From Tubiluchus corallicola (taxonomy: Eukaryota > Priapulida > Priapulimorpha > Priapulimorphida > Tubiluchidae): DNA of 64,000 nucleotides. Positions 15,931 through 54,252 of the stretch are shown here, in pieces. Within the stretch, counting starts at the first letter, position 1, and each line of letters opens with the position of its first letter. Where the stretch lies: NCBI GenBank assembly GCA_030141605.1, contig JAQGDQ010000363.1, positions 167,501 through 231,500 of the forward strand, read 5' to 3'. The notes beneath the pieces were generated by a model. It worked only from the letters and a program-made list of their open reading frames with translations, was not told the DNA's origin and did not search any database. Made by a program: the position numbers and the translations under genes.

Positions 15931-17108
15931 TTCAGGTTAGATTATAATCTTGTGCTTTCAATAACTACAATTTGGCACAACAACAAAAATCCTTTTTTTA
16001 AATATCAGTGCATGTGGATTTGTTTGGTACAGACAGAGTTGCATTAACTGATCTGGTTGCTTTATTTTTTTATATATTTTCAGTTATAAATGTTTAACTA
16101 AATGAAAATTTACTACCAGTCTGGTTCAGTATCAATAAAGCTTATATTTGTATAGCCCATTATTACAAAATCAATCACTGATTTACATTTTATGATCACA
16201 TGATTATAAAAAACAAACAATAATTGGCATTAATCAGTAAACAAAAACCATGGGAGCCTACTACTTTCAAATGGGATGCCTGAGGCAATGCTCTGATGAA
16301 CTTTTCAGAGACTAGCATTCGGCAGGAAGCATTACATTGTAAAGCATGTGCAAAATAGTGCCATCTGTTGATAAAAAGTAATACTACTGTAAGCTAATCC
16401 CCTCTTAAATTGCTAATTAGTTTACGTAATTTCAAAATTCACTCAATTACAAAAATGATATGACGAGTAACTACACAGGAAAACGTTTACAAATTCTATC
16501 AACTGATGGCGCCACCGTGACGTTACTCATCAACATACACGTTTTTTTTGCTAATGGAGAACCTACTAAAAGTTTAAAGCACCCAATTTAAAGATAAACG
16601 AATGAGTAACAATAATTCATTCTGATTGGACGAGCCATCCTGCAAAGATCATTAACACAACAGAACAGCTTCGGAAAAATCTTCTATCAGTAATAGAAAT
16701 TTATGATCAAAACGTTAAGCCACACGATAAGTCGATAGCACATATCAACTTTCTTAATCAAACAAAGCAAAACAAATAGACACTTATTATATTTACAAAG
16801 CAACAAAGTTTGTTACTAATTCTGACTATGCAAATTTAGATTTTGCCAAAAATCTTTGTATTTTTACATGGTTTAGCATTGCCTAAAATCAACACTGAGA
16901 AATGACACAATCTGCTAAAAATTGTCCTAATATTGTATAACGTAGTCTGTGACGAAAAAAGAATCGGGTAGATTTAATTTAGCTATGCCGCAAACTTGTA
17001 AGCTACAACAAACATGCTTAGTACAACTTCCACTGCTACTTTTGCGAACAGCATCTATTATTTTAGAAGCTTTCTCGATAAGATTTTTTATATTGATTGA
17101 CAATGACG
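15931..17108. other. 3' flank of FAM107, nothing recognised
   Basis: AT-rich with no open frame worth reporting. GATGGCGCCA occurs near 16505. Confidence 0.4.
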
Positions 17109-17452
17109 TGAAAAGGTCAAAGGTTAAGTGAACTAGACAATGCATTTGTGTACACTCGACAACGCCTCGCAGCCCATGCTATTGTAATAGCAACAGTTTT
17201 AAAAGCTAGCTACAACCTTACCTAGTTCACTTTTTCTTGTTACCAAGCAAGATCCTGCTTGTAAACCACTCTACACACAGACTTTTGCATAATTAAGTAA
17301 AGTCCACATAAAACGTCTGAAGTTACTGAACCGATGCAGCAGACGGTTTTGCTTTACACACATCACGTGACGGTTGCAGTTAGGAAAGCTCTGGTACACT
17401 TAACCTGTGATCAGCCGCAACTGCCTGTGAGCACAACGAAACTGTGAAGAGG
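17109..17452. mobile_element. MITE family A, copy 1
   Basis: Runs from GTGAAAAGGTCAAAGGTTAAG to GAAACTGTGAAGAGG. It matches the reverse complement of copy 2 (18758-19137) over most of its length, for example ACCTTACCTAGTTCA and CATAATTAAGTAAAGTCCA. Inner inverted repeats TCAAAGGTTAAGTG / CACTTAACCT are present. It lies just downstream of the last FAM107 exon. Confidence 0.75.
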
Positions 17453-17815
17453 CTTATTGCTTATCCGTATCACGAGCTGCGTGTTTACGTATGATACAAA
17501 CAAACTGATCAATCAATAATGATACACACAAATTAAATGCATATAAACAGACGTGACTGCACATAATGGAAAATCGTCACATTAGCATAAACGTCGTCTC
17601 ATATGCTTATACCAAAATTAAACGAAGCATCTGTATAAAACTTCATATTACAATATAAACTACTTGTACTCACAAAAACAGTCCAAAAAACGAAAATTAT
17701 GTATAGCTATAGAAAAGAAATGTACAAAAAAGCACATTTTTAAAAATAAATAAAACCTCAATGTACAGAATGTGAAGACTTTAAACCTATTCACACAACG
17801 ACAGACTTGGGGGAC

Positions 17816-44804
<26,989 letters not shown>

Positions 44805-45660
44805 AGTTAAATCTTCAGACGTTACTGACTGAAATCACAAAACACGACTCCAATCTTCCATTCCACTTCAAATGACTTTCTGCTAAAATTCGCTTTAAAT
44901 GATTGCACAAGATGTTACTTTGTTAAAATACACAGCTGACGAGTATTGTACATTCTCATACTGCGAATAATTTACACAATAAGGCTGAAGACAGACCAAA
45001 TTTTGACCATGAATAGCAGATACAACAGACACAGTACAAAGCACGTCCACACAACACAACTTTCCAGTCAGCAGCCACAATTCCTCTGACCACTACTACC
45101 TGCTAGCTTGCCTTATAAATTACTTATTAGATTAAGCAAACTTCAAGTAATTAGACCCGTCCCATTTAATAAGGGGAGGTAATGTAGACTGGTACTTTGC
45201 ACAGAGCAACCATTAATTGCCCTGGCCTGGCGTATGATAGAGGCTATTGTGTGAAAAAAAATGAAGTGCGGTTCTAATAATAATAATTCTTCTGTTAATA
45301 AATATCGGTAGCAAGTAAGCACGAAGTACCTGTGCCAGTGCATTAGATGGTAACAATTTAGCATTTTACATGCGTGGAAAATTTTTTTATTTATCTATGC
45401 TAATAAACCACTAGCCCGTAGCTGCTTCTATATGGAAGTCATAATTAGTGCTAGTCATAATTAGTACTGTGTTTCCTCGTCTATAACGTCACCTGCGCAG
45501 TATATTATGATCAGTATCACAGAAACACCCATCAAACATCAAACAACTCTTACTAACTAAATATTCAGAGGATCAGTGTCAAAGTATTAGCTATAATAAT
45601 GAGTGATTAATGGCATATATGTATGAAACTAGGGTCACAAACAGAGCACAAGTTATCATG
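44805..45660. other. Upstream flank of FAM107, nothing recognised
   Basis: If the long-form first exon is real, its promoter lies here. No TATA box or strong element stands out. Confidence 0.35.
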
Positions 45661-45664
45661 AAAG

Positions 45665-45995
45665 ATGAATTCCATCCAGGTATAAAATACTTTGAAATGC
45701 TCCCCATCTGGTCGTAGATTCCGGTCAATTGACACTAAAACTACAAGAACTCTAAATTATTTCTATCCCGTCGCGATTCGCACCATCAACAGTAAATTTC
45801 AGTAAATCTCCAATATTAATTCTGTATGTCACTGTACAACTGATTGAATTATTTGTGTTAATCTCCTTCTTGTTTCCATCAGCTATTGCAGTACGTAAAA
45901 CCACATCAATTTCATTGTATGTATTATGCTATAATGACAATAAATTGTTTACTTACTTACTTACTTGCTTACTTACTTACTTACTTACTTACTGA
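45665..45995 (+). mobile_element. LINE 3' end: terminal ORF2 codons, 3' UTR and (CTTA)n tail
   Basis: The + strand reads PSGRRFRSIDTKTTRT, then LNYFYPVAIRTINS and a stop. This is the usual C-terminal pattern of many CR1/L2- and jockey-like ORF2 proteins (SGRRFR...NSFxPxAIRxxN). About 130 bases of 3' UTR and ACAATAAATTGTTTACTTAC with a TTAC tandem tail follow. Strongly 5'-truncated. Confidence 0.75.
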
Positions 45996-46261
45996 AACTT
46001 TTAAAACCAGATTTAAACAACAGAGAAATGAATAAATAAAGGCAATAAACAAAGTAAAACTGAAATTAAAATTAACCTTATTTTGCTCGCACATAAAAGA
46101 TTAGCGAGTTGTAATTAACGAAATCTGTAAGTTTATTTTACATATTTTAACAGCTCCCGAGAAAAATTCTACTTTACAACACTTACAGGAATTCCTAAAC
46201 CTAACTCCTAAACCACAAAATTACTGTAATAATTGAAATATTTTCATCCGAAATAACTGTG

Positions 46262-46456
46262 TATTCGTGGTGATTTTTTGTGACCGGTAGAATAAAAGTC
46301 ACAATTAATTCGGGCTAGGGTTAGGGTTAGGGGTAGGGGTAGAGATTAGGGCTAGGGTTAGGGCTAGGGTTATGGTTAGGGTTAGGGGTAGAGTTTAGGG
46401 TTTTCTTTTTTCCTACGACTTTTTTTACTAGTGACTTCATTACATGGATTCCTAAC
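46262..46456. mobile_element. MITE family C, copy 2, telomere-like core
   Basis: GTGACCGGTAGAATAAAAGTC and GACTTCATTACATGG form imperfect inverted ends. Between them lie about 90 bases of degenerate (TTAGGG)n: GGCTAGGGTTAGGGTTAGGG and variants. Opposite orientation to copy 1 at 44268, with matching TTAATTGTGA shoulders. Confidence 0.6.
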
Positions 46457-46512
46457 ATTAATTACATTCGATTTTTTACGAACTCTATTCTATGTTTTCA
46501 ACAACTGCATTA

Positions 46513-47097
46513 GGGGAGACCCGGGTAAAGTGGATCACTGGACAAAGCCGATCAAATGCGTTTGCTCTTTTTTCCGTAAGGCGTCGCAGTCTACGCACTG
46601 TGTGATGTACGTCATCATCTACTGTGCATAAACGACCTCGAGCTTTGCAAAGTTTGTCTAAGCACGGTACACAAAAGTAAGTTTTTCACCCACTTTCTTG
46701 CGATTTTTCACTTTTATAGATCATGATGATAAATTCCACTTAGTGCAGATTTATTCGCTACCGTTTTGCATATGATGGATGGTTCATTGCTGCTTAACAT
46801 CAATTAACTTTTGCAAAATAGACAAAATCGATTTAAAAGATATTGTTAGTTATGTTGAGCTCAACCGCTCCGGTATGATCCACTATGCCCGTAAAAGATC
46901 CACTTTGCCCTAGAAATTTTAGTTTCGTATTTCGGAATTATCTGTTAAACGAGTAATAGTAATTATAAGTTTTTACCACACGAATATAGCAGAGTTTCCT
47001 ACGGAAGAATAGGGCATGTAATTGATTGTTACAGATCAAACGTCTTGAACTCTATGAGTGAAAACCTTTAAGTGATCCATTTTACCCGGGTCTCCCC
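46513..47097. mobile_element. MITE with long inverted repeats and TA target duplication
   Basis: The left end GGGGAGACCCGGGTAAAGTG plus GATCAC matches the reverse complement of the right end (GTGATCCATTTTACCCGGGT plus CTCCCC) with one mismatch. TA flanks both sides (46511-46512, 47098-47099). The internal words ATGATCCACTATGCCC and AGATCCACTTTGCCC are further sub-terminal repeats. No transposase. About 585 bases. Confidence 0.88.
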
Positions 47098-47400
47098 TAC
47101 TTGACAACGATTCATGCTACTAACATTAGGGTTTCAAACTTGAAAACCACGCAGCCATTTACTGTAATTTTAGGAAACAAAGTAGTGAGTCATCCAGTGA
47201 ACAAGTTCTGAATCACGTTTACATAAATGGACGAATCAATAAAACTAGGGTTCTCTGAAATTCGAAGCGATTTCAACTATTGGACAACGTTATTATAGTA
47301 TTATTCGTTCAGGATTGGTATTATAAAGCTAGTTGCTGTAAAAGCACGTTATATTCAATGGCGAAATCTGATTTGGAAATGAGATCAGCTAATAGATAAT

Positions 47401-47650
47401 AGAAAAGCATCGATTAGAATTCAATCACTTTACGAGAACGGCTAAAAGATATCAGAAAAGCATCGATTAGAATTAAATCACTTAACGAGAACTGCTAAGA
47501 GATATCAGAAAAGCATCGATTAGAATTCAATCACTTAACGAGAACGGCTAAGAGATATCAAAAAGCATCGATTAGAATTCAATCACTTAACGAGAACGGC
47601 TAAGAGATATCAGAAAAGCATTGATTAGAATTCAATCATTTAACGAGAAA
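47401..47650. repeat. 53-bp minisatellite, 4.7 copies
   Basis: Unit AGAAAAGCATCGATTAGAAT, then TCAATCACTTAACGAGAACG and GCTAAGAGATATC. Copies start at 47401, 47454, 47507, 47559 and 47612, nearly identical, so the expansion is recent. Confidence 0.95.
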
Positions 47651-47985
47651 AAAGACTGTAAGTACCAAGTACCAGGTAGGCCTAAAGACAGTTAAGCAAT
47701 TATACTTTTTCAAAGCGAATTATACAATTCATACTTTTCAGTCTGTATCACTTTTATTAAAAACAACTTCAGACACAATCTAAGTAGAATTGAATATCCA
47801 TCCTACACTAAGAAGCATGTCAAATGTTACAAATCAACAGAGTAGGATTTAAAGTGTCAAAATAAAGGTGGATGAAACTAAAAGACATCACATAAAAATA
47901 TTTAAAAAATTGGCTATAATTTTAATATAAATGACTATGATAGCCAAAACGATCGTCTGCGCTCAATAAATATGTCGATTCCTAG

Positions 47986-48094
47986 AGGCTGGCTGTTCAA
48001 AATGTTCAATTGATGCCAATAATATGACAAGCGGGAATACGCACGTTCACGTAGAAGCTGTTTACAGAAAAACCCGCCTGATGTGAACCAGCCT
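47986..48094. mobile_element. Possible small MITE
   Basis: AGGCTGGCTGTTCAAAATG at the left and GTGAACCAGCCT at the right are imperfect inverted ends of a 109-base segment. The word ACCCGCCTGATGTGAACCAGC is transposon-like. No target duplication was confirmed. Confidence 0.3.
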
Positions 48095-49040
48095 TTAGAC
48101 TCCTCAATGTTAAACAACCAGAACTATCAGGTCTTTCAAACTTCCCTCGCCAAAATCGAAAGCAAAACATTGGGTACAGTTCTTTGCGAACTACCTGTAC
48201 TATAACTCATCAAATGATAATATCTTTATCGTTTAAAATCACAAGTTTTCAGACGAGAATAAGTCTACTTATTGATGCTGTTCAACTCAATGTTTTCCTA
48301 CAGTGAAACAAATCTACGCTTGTTACGATAGAAAATGGATGGTAATACTGTAAATAAACTTGCAAAACTCTACCCTTTGCATTTTTGGAAGGCAGTTTTG
48401 AAACGCTGTGCCACAAAGATGTGTGATGATAGTTAAGCAACAATGTTGAGATGCAATAATTAGTTTAGAGTGACAATAGTTTGTGAATGGTATAAAATGA
48501 AAATGATTTCACACTTACTAGGATGATTATAATCACATTAGGTTAGCCTGCGGGAAGGTTTGCTAAAGTGAACCAGAAATTCTAGAATGTTCACAAAACA
48601 TACGACAAGGACAATTACTGCTATTTTAACAGGTGTGAACATTTTATATAATCAATGTCAGACTTTTTTAAACTTAAAACCCACTATGTTAGAAAGGCCA
48701 ATTACATCGCAGTGATAGTTAAAATGAGAATGTGTATGTGGCTTAATGAGTACCTAGGACCTTCCCTTACAAACCAACTTGCTACACCATGCAGCTAGTC
48801 CTGTAAACTCATCACTTGTACCCCCATCAAAATTAGGGTTATCCAATTAATTAGAGGCCATGTTTGTTTGAACATTGTCCACAATACACTAGCCATTGTT
48901 CAAAAAAACAATAACAGACATTTGTAAATAGAATCCAGTGAAGGCTTGTAAACAACTGATCGTTTGTGCAGTATCACAGTAATTTTTTTTGTTTCACCTT
49001 TATGCAGGATTGGGATGTGTACGACTTTCTGAATAATTAG
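48095..49040. other. Intergenic DNA, nothing recognised
   Basis: AT-rich, with no open frame or repeat of note. Confidence 0.4.
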
Positions 49041-49252
49041 ACGCTGAATACAGGGTTAAAATGGGGATACGTGTCTATTGAATATATTATTATAATAATT
49101 CTATTTGTAGTATTCTTATTATTTCTTAATGATTGTGGTTTTACATGTTCTTTGTAATTATCATTGTAAGTGTACTTATAATTGTGTCTGTGTATTATTC
49201 ATGTAATTTATGACCTAGCTGTCAAAATAAAAGAATCTAATCTAATCTAATG
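49041..49252 (+). mobile_element. Probable non-LTR 3' end with (TCTAA)n tail
   Basis: Ends GACCTAGCTGTCAAAATAAA followed by AGAATCTAATCTAATCTAATG, a polyadenylation-like signal directly before a short pentanucleotide tail, as in several LINE clades. No ORF2 codons are visible. Confidence 0.5.
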
Positions 49253-49324
49253 CCATGATTTGATATAAATCCACAATTGCTTGAATTTTTTGAAAACAAA
49301 TATATGAAAAAAGTGGGTTTTCAT

Positions 49325-49415
49325 GTATGAGAATAAACGTGAATCTGGATTTTAACTGGAGACCTTTAGACTACAAGTAATACGCATATCCACTAGACTA
49401 CACTGTTCAGATTAT
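49325..49415 (-). repeat. tRNA-like SINE or tRNA relic
   Basis: The minus strand reads TGTAGTCTAGTGGATATGCG (box A) and, about 35 bases later, GGTCTCCAGTTAAAATCC (degenerate box B). The acceptor stem does not close, so it is not an intact tRNA gene. Confidence 0.45.
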
Positions 49416-49973
49416 AAATAATTAGTACATTAGTTTAAAACTTTGAACTTATTGTTTTAGCCCGGCCTTTCCTGAACTTTCTTCTCATTCATTACCAAGA
49501 CTGGTGTCTTGACGCACATCATGTGCTTTTCAAATCTAGCTTCCTTGCCTGTCCTGAACTGTAAGGTCATACATGGGCCTCATAAACACGCAAGTAAACA
49601 TTGGTCACGCCACGCTATATGTACACAAACGCGACGCGTGCAAACAAACAATTAAAACGTCAAAATTAAATTGGTCACGCGGGGCGTTTTGAACAACGTA
49701 TATTTCCAGTTATTAATGTCAGATGACTCACTAATTGCAGTGGAATTAGTTGCAGAGTAAACCGACCATAACTAATTAATGGTTGCCATACGGTAAAAGC
49801 GTAACGGTAACTAACCGCAAAGGTCTGCCCGCCAATGCCATTACTGGTATTAGCAATTTAGCATTAAGCTGAAACATTTGGGATGCACTGTGCAGTCACA
49901 CAGGTACATCTAATGAAGTAATGATGCTGGGGTTTAGTTCACTATTGCATGAGCTTATGACTACAACAAAAAA
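49416..49973. other. 3' flank of the SH3 exon, nothing recognised
   Basis: A GGTCACGC word recurs at 49604 and 49674. No exon. Confidence 0.4.
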
Positions 49974-50213
49974 CTACGCAATCACCTTCAAATATTTAGC
50001 AGGCACAAATCCAACCGCCTCTCCTTCGCCATGAAGAGCTCTGGCAATCCACCACTGTTTATGTCGCCTATCCTCCTCGTTTTCCAGCACCTCGAAGTGG
50101 TCGCCCTTTTTAAAAGCTAGCACGTTCTCATTTTGTACACCCTCGTCATCAGACGTGTTCTGTTGACATCTAGGCGGAGGGGTAAAATCAGAGATTGCAC
50201 GGTGAACTTCCAT
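49974..50213 (-). CDS. SH3-domain exon with stop codon
   Basis: 79 codons form one SH3 domain: AISDFTPPP in place of ALYDY, an acidic loop (TSDDEGVQNE), VLAFKKGDHFEVLENE, the ligand-binding QWWIAR, and GFVPAKYLKVI, then TAG. SH3 domains bind proline-rich partners. A strong acceptor (ACTTTCCAACAG) lies 14 bases before the ATG, with an in-frame stop between, so that splice would give an SH3-only protein. A weaker acceptor (GAATGGAAG) would join the domain, in phase 1, to an upstream exon such as the GEF exon ending at 54978. Because the GEF has its own stop at 53627, this is either an alternative 3' exon of that gene or a separate small gene. SH3 assignment is firm; gene membership is not. Confidence 0.8.
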   Translation of the reverse strand: MEVHRAISDFTPPPRCQQNTSDDEGVQNENVLAFKKGDHFEVLENEEDRRHKQWWIARALHGEGEAVGFVPAKYLKVIA

Positions 50214-50280
50214 TCACAACAATTAAACTGTTGGAAAGTAAGTTTATAACCTCAAATATGCACTACAGCAACATTATAAT

Positions 50281-50490
50281 TTAAACCAACTCGCTTTTAT
50301 GCAACTGCACAGCTTTTACACTGTACAGTGTGCACAGCGTGCAATGAGCATTGTTGACATTCAATTTGTCATACAAGGCCACCTGGTTTGTCATGCTGCC
50401 AAAGCTCACGATGCTGCTGCTATGGATCGTGTCGCCATCTTTTGACAACTGAGTCAAATCGTTCATAATCAGAAATGAAGATTTATACAC
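50281..50490 (-). other. Possible coding exon upstream of the SH3 exon
   Basis: A 69-codon minus frame with balanced, less AT-rich composition (SKDGDTIHSSSIVSFGSMTN, then QVALYDKLNVNNAHCTLC). GATTTGACTCAG near its start could act as an acceptor. No homology is recognised and no good donor is seen. It might be a 5' exon for the SH3 exon 70 bases downstream. Confidence 0.2.
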
Positions 50491-53218
50491 AAGATTGAAA
50501 GAAATTCCTTAGAGTTCAAGTCTAGCACCGAAGATTAAGGTGCTAGGACGTCTTAATACATTACTCAGTGAAAAACTAGTAAAAGTCAACATAGAAGAAG
50601 CCTTAAAAGCTTGCAAAAACCACCTGGCAAAGAAAAAACTACTTTGATCGGTAAAACAAATATGTTCAACAACTTCAACCAAATCTGTGTGCTGCAGATA
50701 GGAGTGGGTGAAATGCTCTAATAAATGACAATGCCTCATCTACAACAGGATGAGAATTTAGCGGAGCCGATGATGATAACAGGAGCAACTCTTCATTCTA
50801 AATTACCATATATAATCTTGTCCGTCCTAGACGTTTTTATGCAGTTCTCTTTCTACAGCTGCCCTTTTCAGTATTTTCTTTGTTTGTTAATGCTTTTAAT
50901 AAAAGAACTTTTCAAATTCAACTATTCAAGTTCTCCGTTATAAAAAGCCAAAATTTTGCTTTTACAATCTGCAATTGTTGTTTCAGGATTGCTCATGAAT
51001 GTAAAAAAATTAAAACAAACTACACGAAAAGGTAAAATATTATGTAAATCGTTTACGAGTATGCAAACCATACTATCATTCATGAAATCTTGTACTTAAT
51101 AAACCCAATAAATTTTTTGTAATGAACCAATAAACTGTGCCCAAACACTTGTATAATGTGAGTACTTTATTTATTTAGTATGCACAACTGTGCAGAAAAA
51201 TATAAATCAGAATATAGTAATACGTCGGTTTTTACATTTTAATGCTTCAAACGCTTGTTACGTATTATATTTATATGTACAAAATTAATTACTTAGCAGT
51301 ATATACATGCAGTACGTTATACGTTCATACAATATAAATGGCTAAATGCATAACTACAGTCCACAACAGAAATGCAATACATGCCAAGATTAAATAAACT
51401 ACCTAACAGAAAAGTTTTGACAAACGTGTTAATTAAGCAACCGGGCTACAGGTAGACAGATTCTAAGCTCCAATAAAAATTTGTGATACGTATAGAAATA
51501 TGTGGTAAAGATGTTGTTACAATAAGTTTTAGAAGAGGCATAAGATAACTACAGTACACTAAACTGCTCAACATAGAGCAAAATGCCATTTTAAATTATT
51601 CATTAAGGAAGTATAAAAAACTAACATACAGACAATACCAAATTCTAACATTATAATTACAGTGTACTTATTGTACAATTAAATGCATTACACAAATGTA
51701 AACTAAGTGTTATCAAATTGTCTATATAGTTACTCATTATTTGTGCAAGAAATGTGCACTTAATCAGCACTGGTCTAAAGATGCAAAAATATACATTTAG
51801 ATCATGTATTAAAAGTGAGCAAAATGCGCAATGATTCAGTGATGATAGGTCTGCAAATGTGTGGTAGTTAGTCCATGAAATATTTTGATTTTTGCCTAAC
51901 AAGGAGCACATTATTTATATTTTCAAAGTCTAATGTGCCGCACTGTCTGCACATTCTGAATTCATATGCTTAAGTTCAAGCAGTGACGGCTCGTAGTTGG
52001 AATTAGTGGTGGTGCTGCTTCAGAAAATGTTTAGCCATTGTTTTAATAATGTTTAAAACGAAACAAGCATATGTAATTTTAATGCTGTCATTTAAAACAA
52101 AGCAACATACAAAATTTTATACATAAACTTGATAAAATCCTAAACGAAAAATTTTTACTTAAAATTGCCACAGTTCAAGGATATTCCAGTACATGGTTTC
52201 TAAGCATGTGATAACTGACAATAAACTGTGTGAGCGACAGTACTTTCTCTACCTAGTAGCAGAGGCTAGCAGTGCACCGTACAGCATGTTATTTCAGATA
52301 TGGCCACATGCGCACAACAACTAAACACAGCACCATGTTGGGCTGTGAAACAAACAGTACGACCCTCACATGCTCTGGTTCCGTACAAGTAGAAAGAAAG
52401 AACTAAGGAAAAAACTTATTGTACTGTATATTATTGATAATACTGACTGAAAACAGGGGGTGCTGCAGTTCCGCAGTACCTATACATGGGCTGCCACTGA
52501 GTCCAAGTCTACTGTCCCACAATGTCTGCACAATCTGCATTCATTAGCTTGAGTACAAATTTTGACTGAAAAGAAAGCTAATTGGAAGATAAAAAAACAT
52601 TCATGATGGAATAATGGAAAATAACTTTTTAGGTACCTTACTTTGATGGCTGAAACTATGCACATTACTAAAAGTATTTAAAACAGGTTTCCATTAAAAC
52701 AAAACATTTCAACTGCTGTTTTTTTTTGTTAAAATAAAAGCAAAAATGCGCAAAGAAAGCATGTACATATTCGCGAGTGTGGCATATAGAATAGCTAAAT
52801 TATGCCAACACTTCTGTGCTATTTTGTAAAATAATATTAGTTTTGAAAAAATCGGATATATGAACGTGTCACAAAGTTTGATAATACTGTCCTCAAAAAC
52901 ATTTTTATAAATTTTACAAAGAAACCGGCAGATTACTACAGGATGCGCAATAACATTAGAAAACAACTGAAATTGTATTGCAAATTTTCCACTCTTATTT
53001 GTTTTGTGAACTGCATTACTAAAATTAATGCCACAATTGCTGATCATATTACAAACAATGGTCAAATTATCTCAAATTAAAAAATAAAAAACAAAGTAAA
53101 ATTAAACACCTGACTAACCTTCTCTTACTAGGCAAGGTTGTTGGCTTCTCATCTAGGTAAACAACCAATGTAAAAATAAGAAAGTAACATTCTTTATCAA
53201 TGTTAATTGTCATGTTTG
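50491..53218. other. Intergenic or intronic DNA, nothing recognised
   Basis: AT-rich. The short phrases CCGCACTGTCTGCACATTCTG (51935) and TCCCACAATGTCTGCACAATC (52513) are similar, hinting at an old duplication of the 51930-52560 area. No exon. Confidence 0.35.
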
Positions 53219-53370
53219 CTATGTTTAAAACTTGGGATCCCACTACAACCTCATCGTTCCATCATCTGATGAATATCATGTCAGTAGCTTGTCGTGTTTG
53301 CTACATTTAAAACTTCGGATCCCACTACAACCCCATTGTTCCATCATTAATATCATGTCAGTAACTTCAT
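53219..53370. repeat. Tandem duplication of about 80 bp
   Basis: Two copies of TTTAAAACTTGGGATCCCAC, then TACAACC(T/C)CATCGTTCC and ATATCATGTCAGTA, differing at a few positions and by one 7-base indel. Confidence 0.8.
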
Positions 53371-53626
53371 TGTCAGTGCTATTACTAACAACAGATTTTT
53401 ATCCGCCCCTTTTAGAAGGTATAATAATATACATCTATACATCTACTTCAGACTTTGCACAAAGCTAATAAGCTGTATTAAGCAAACATTTAATTACTGT
53501 CGCCATCTATTGGACTAGAAAAAAGTTAGCGTCATGGCTTATAATTTTTCTCAATTCTAAGTGTAAAAAGCACTTTTTTAAATATTCAGTTTATACATTA
53601 ATTAAACAAGTAAAGTTAAATGTCAC

Positions 53627-54252
53627 CTATTTCTTACTGTTGACATGGTCTTCTAACGTTAACCTAACTCGGCTCCTCTTTTTAGGCACGGGTTTGCCTT
53701 TCACGTTCGCCTCTTCCACGTCTCCGGAAAGCGGAGTTTTGCGACCGGTGCAATGATTGCTCGTTGGTCTTATCATATCAGGGCTAATTTTTGTGTTATC
53801 TCTTTTATCTGGTTGTGGTGAATCGGAAGTCCTTTGTTCCACATCTGGTTCCTCTGGCTGGTCTAAGGTGCCAGTACTTCCACGTAAAACGCTTGTTCCA
53901 TCTCCTCTCTGTTCTTGGAATGTCGTAGTATCCTCTATTTTCTGTTTCTTTCCCCCTTCAACAATGTCATCACTGCTAGCTCGTTTCTTTGGAATGGAGC
54001 TGCCTATGGGCTGATCACTGGTCTCAACAATATGCTTATTGTCAGTATCATCACTGTTAGACAAGAAAACAACTGGATGATCCACTTTGTTGTTTGTAGC
54101 AACAATGGAATGCTTATCGTCATTGTCAGAGGTTGGAACAATAGAACGCAGGCATTGAGTCCATTGTCTTTTGTTGTGTTCGTCGCTTGTTTCAAATGTA
54201 TGCCCGTGCGTAGGATCGTGTTTCGAATACGTTCTAAACATGTAGCGAGTTG
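53627..54252 (-). CDS. NET1-like: RhoGEF last exon: end of PH domain and C-terminal tail
   Basis: Phase 1 in after CTTACTTTAG. It begins TRYMFRTYSKHDPTHGHTFE and completes the PH domain with HNKRQWTQCLRSIV. It continues into a low-complexity tail with repeated SDN(D)DKHSIV / NSDDTDNKHIV phrases and basic clusters, ending HVNSKK and TAG at 53629-53627. Confidence 0.92.

Noticed and set aside
46320-46405. Chromosome end or fusion scar (TTAGGG array)
   Set aside because: Degenerate, short and enclosed by inverted ends shared with the copy at 44268, so a transposon core is simpler.
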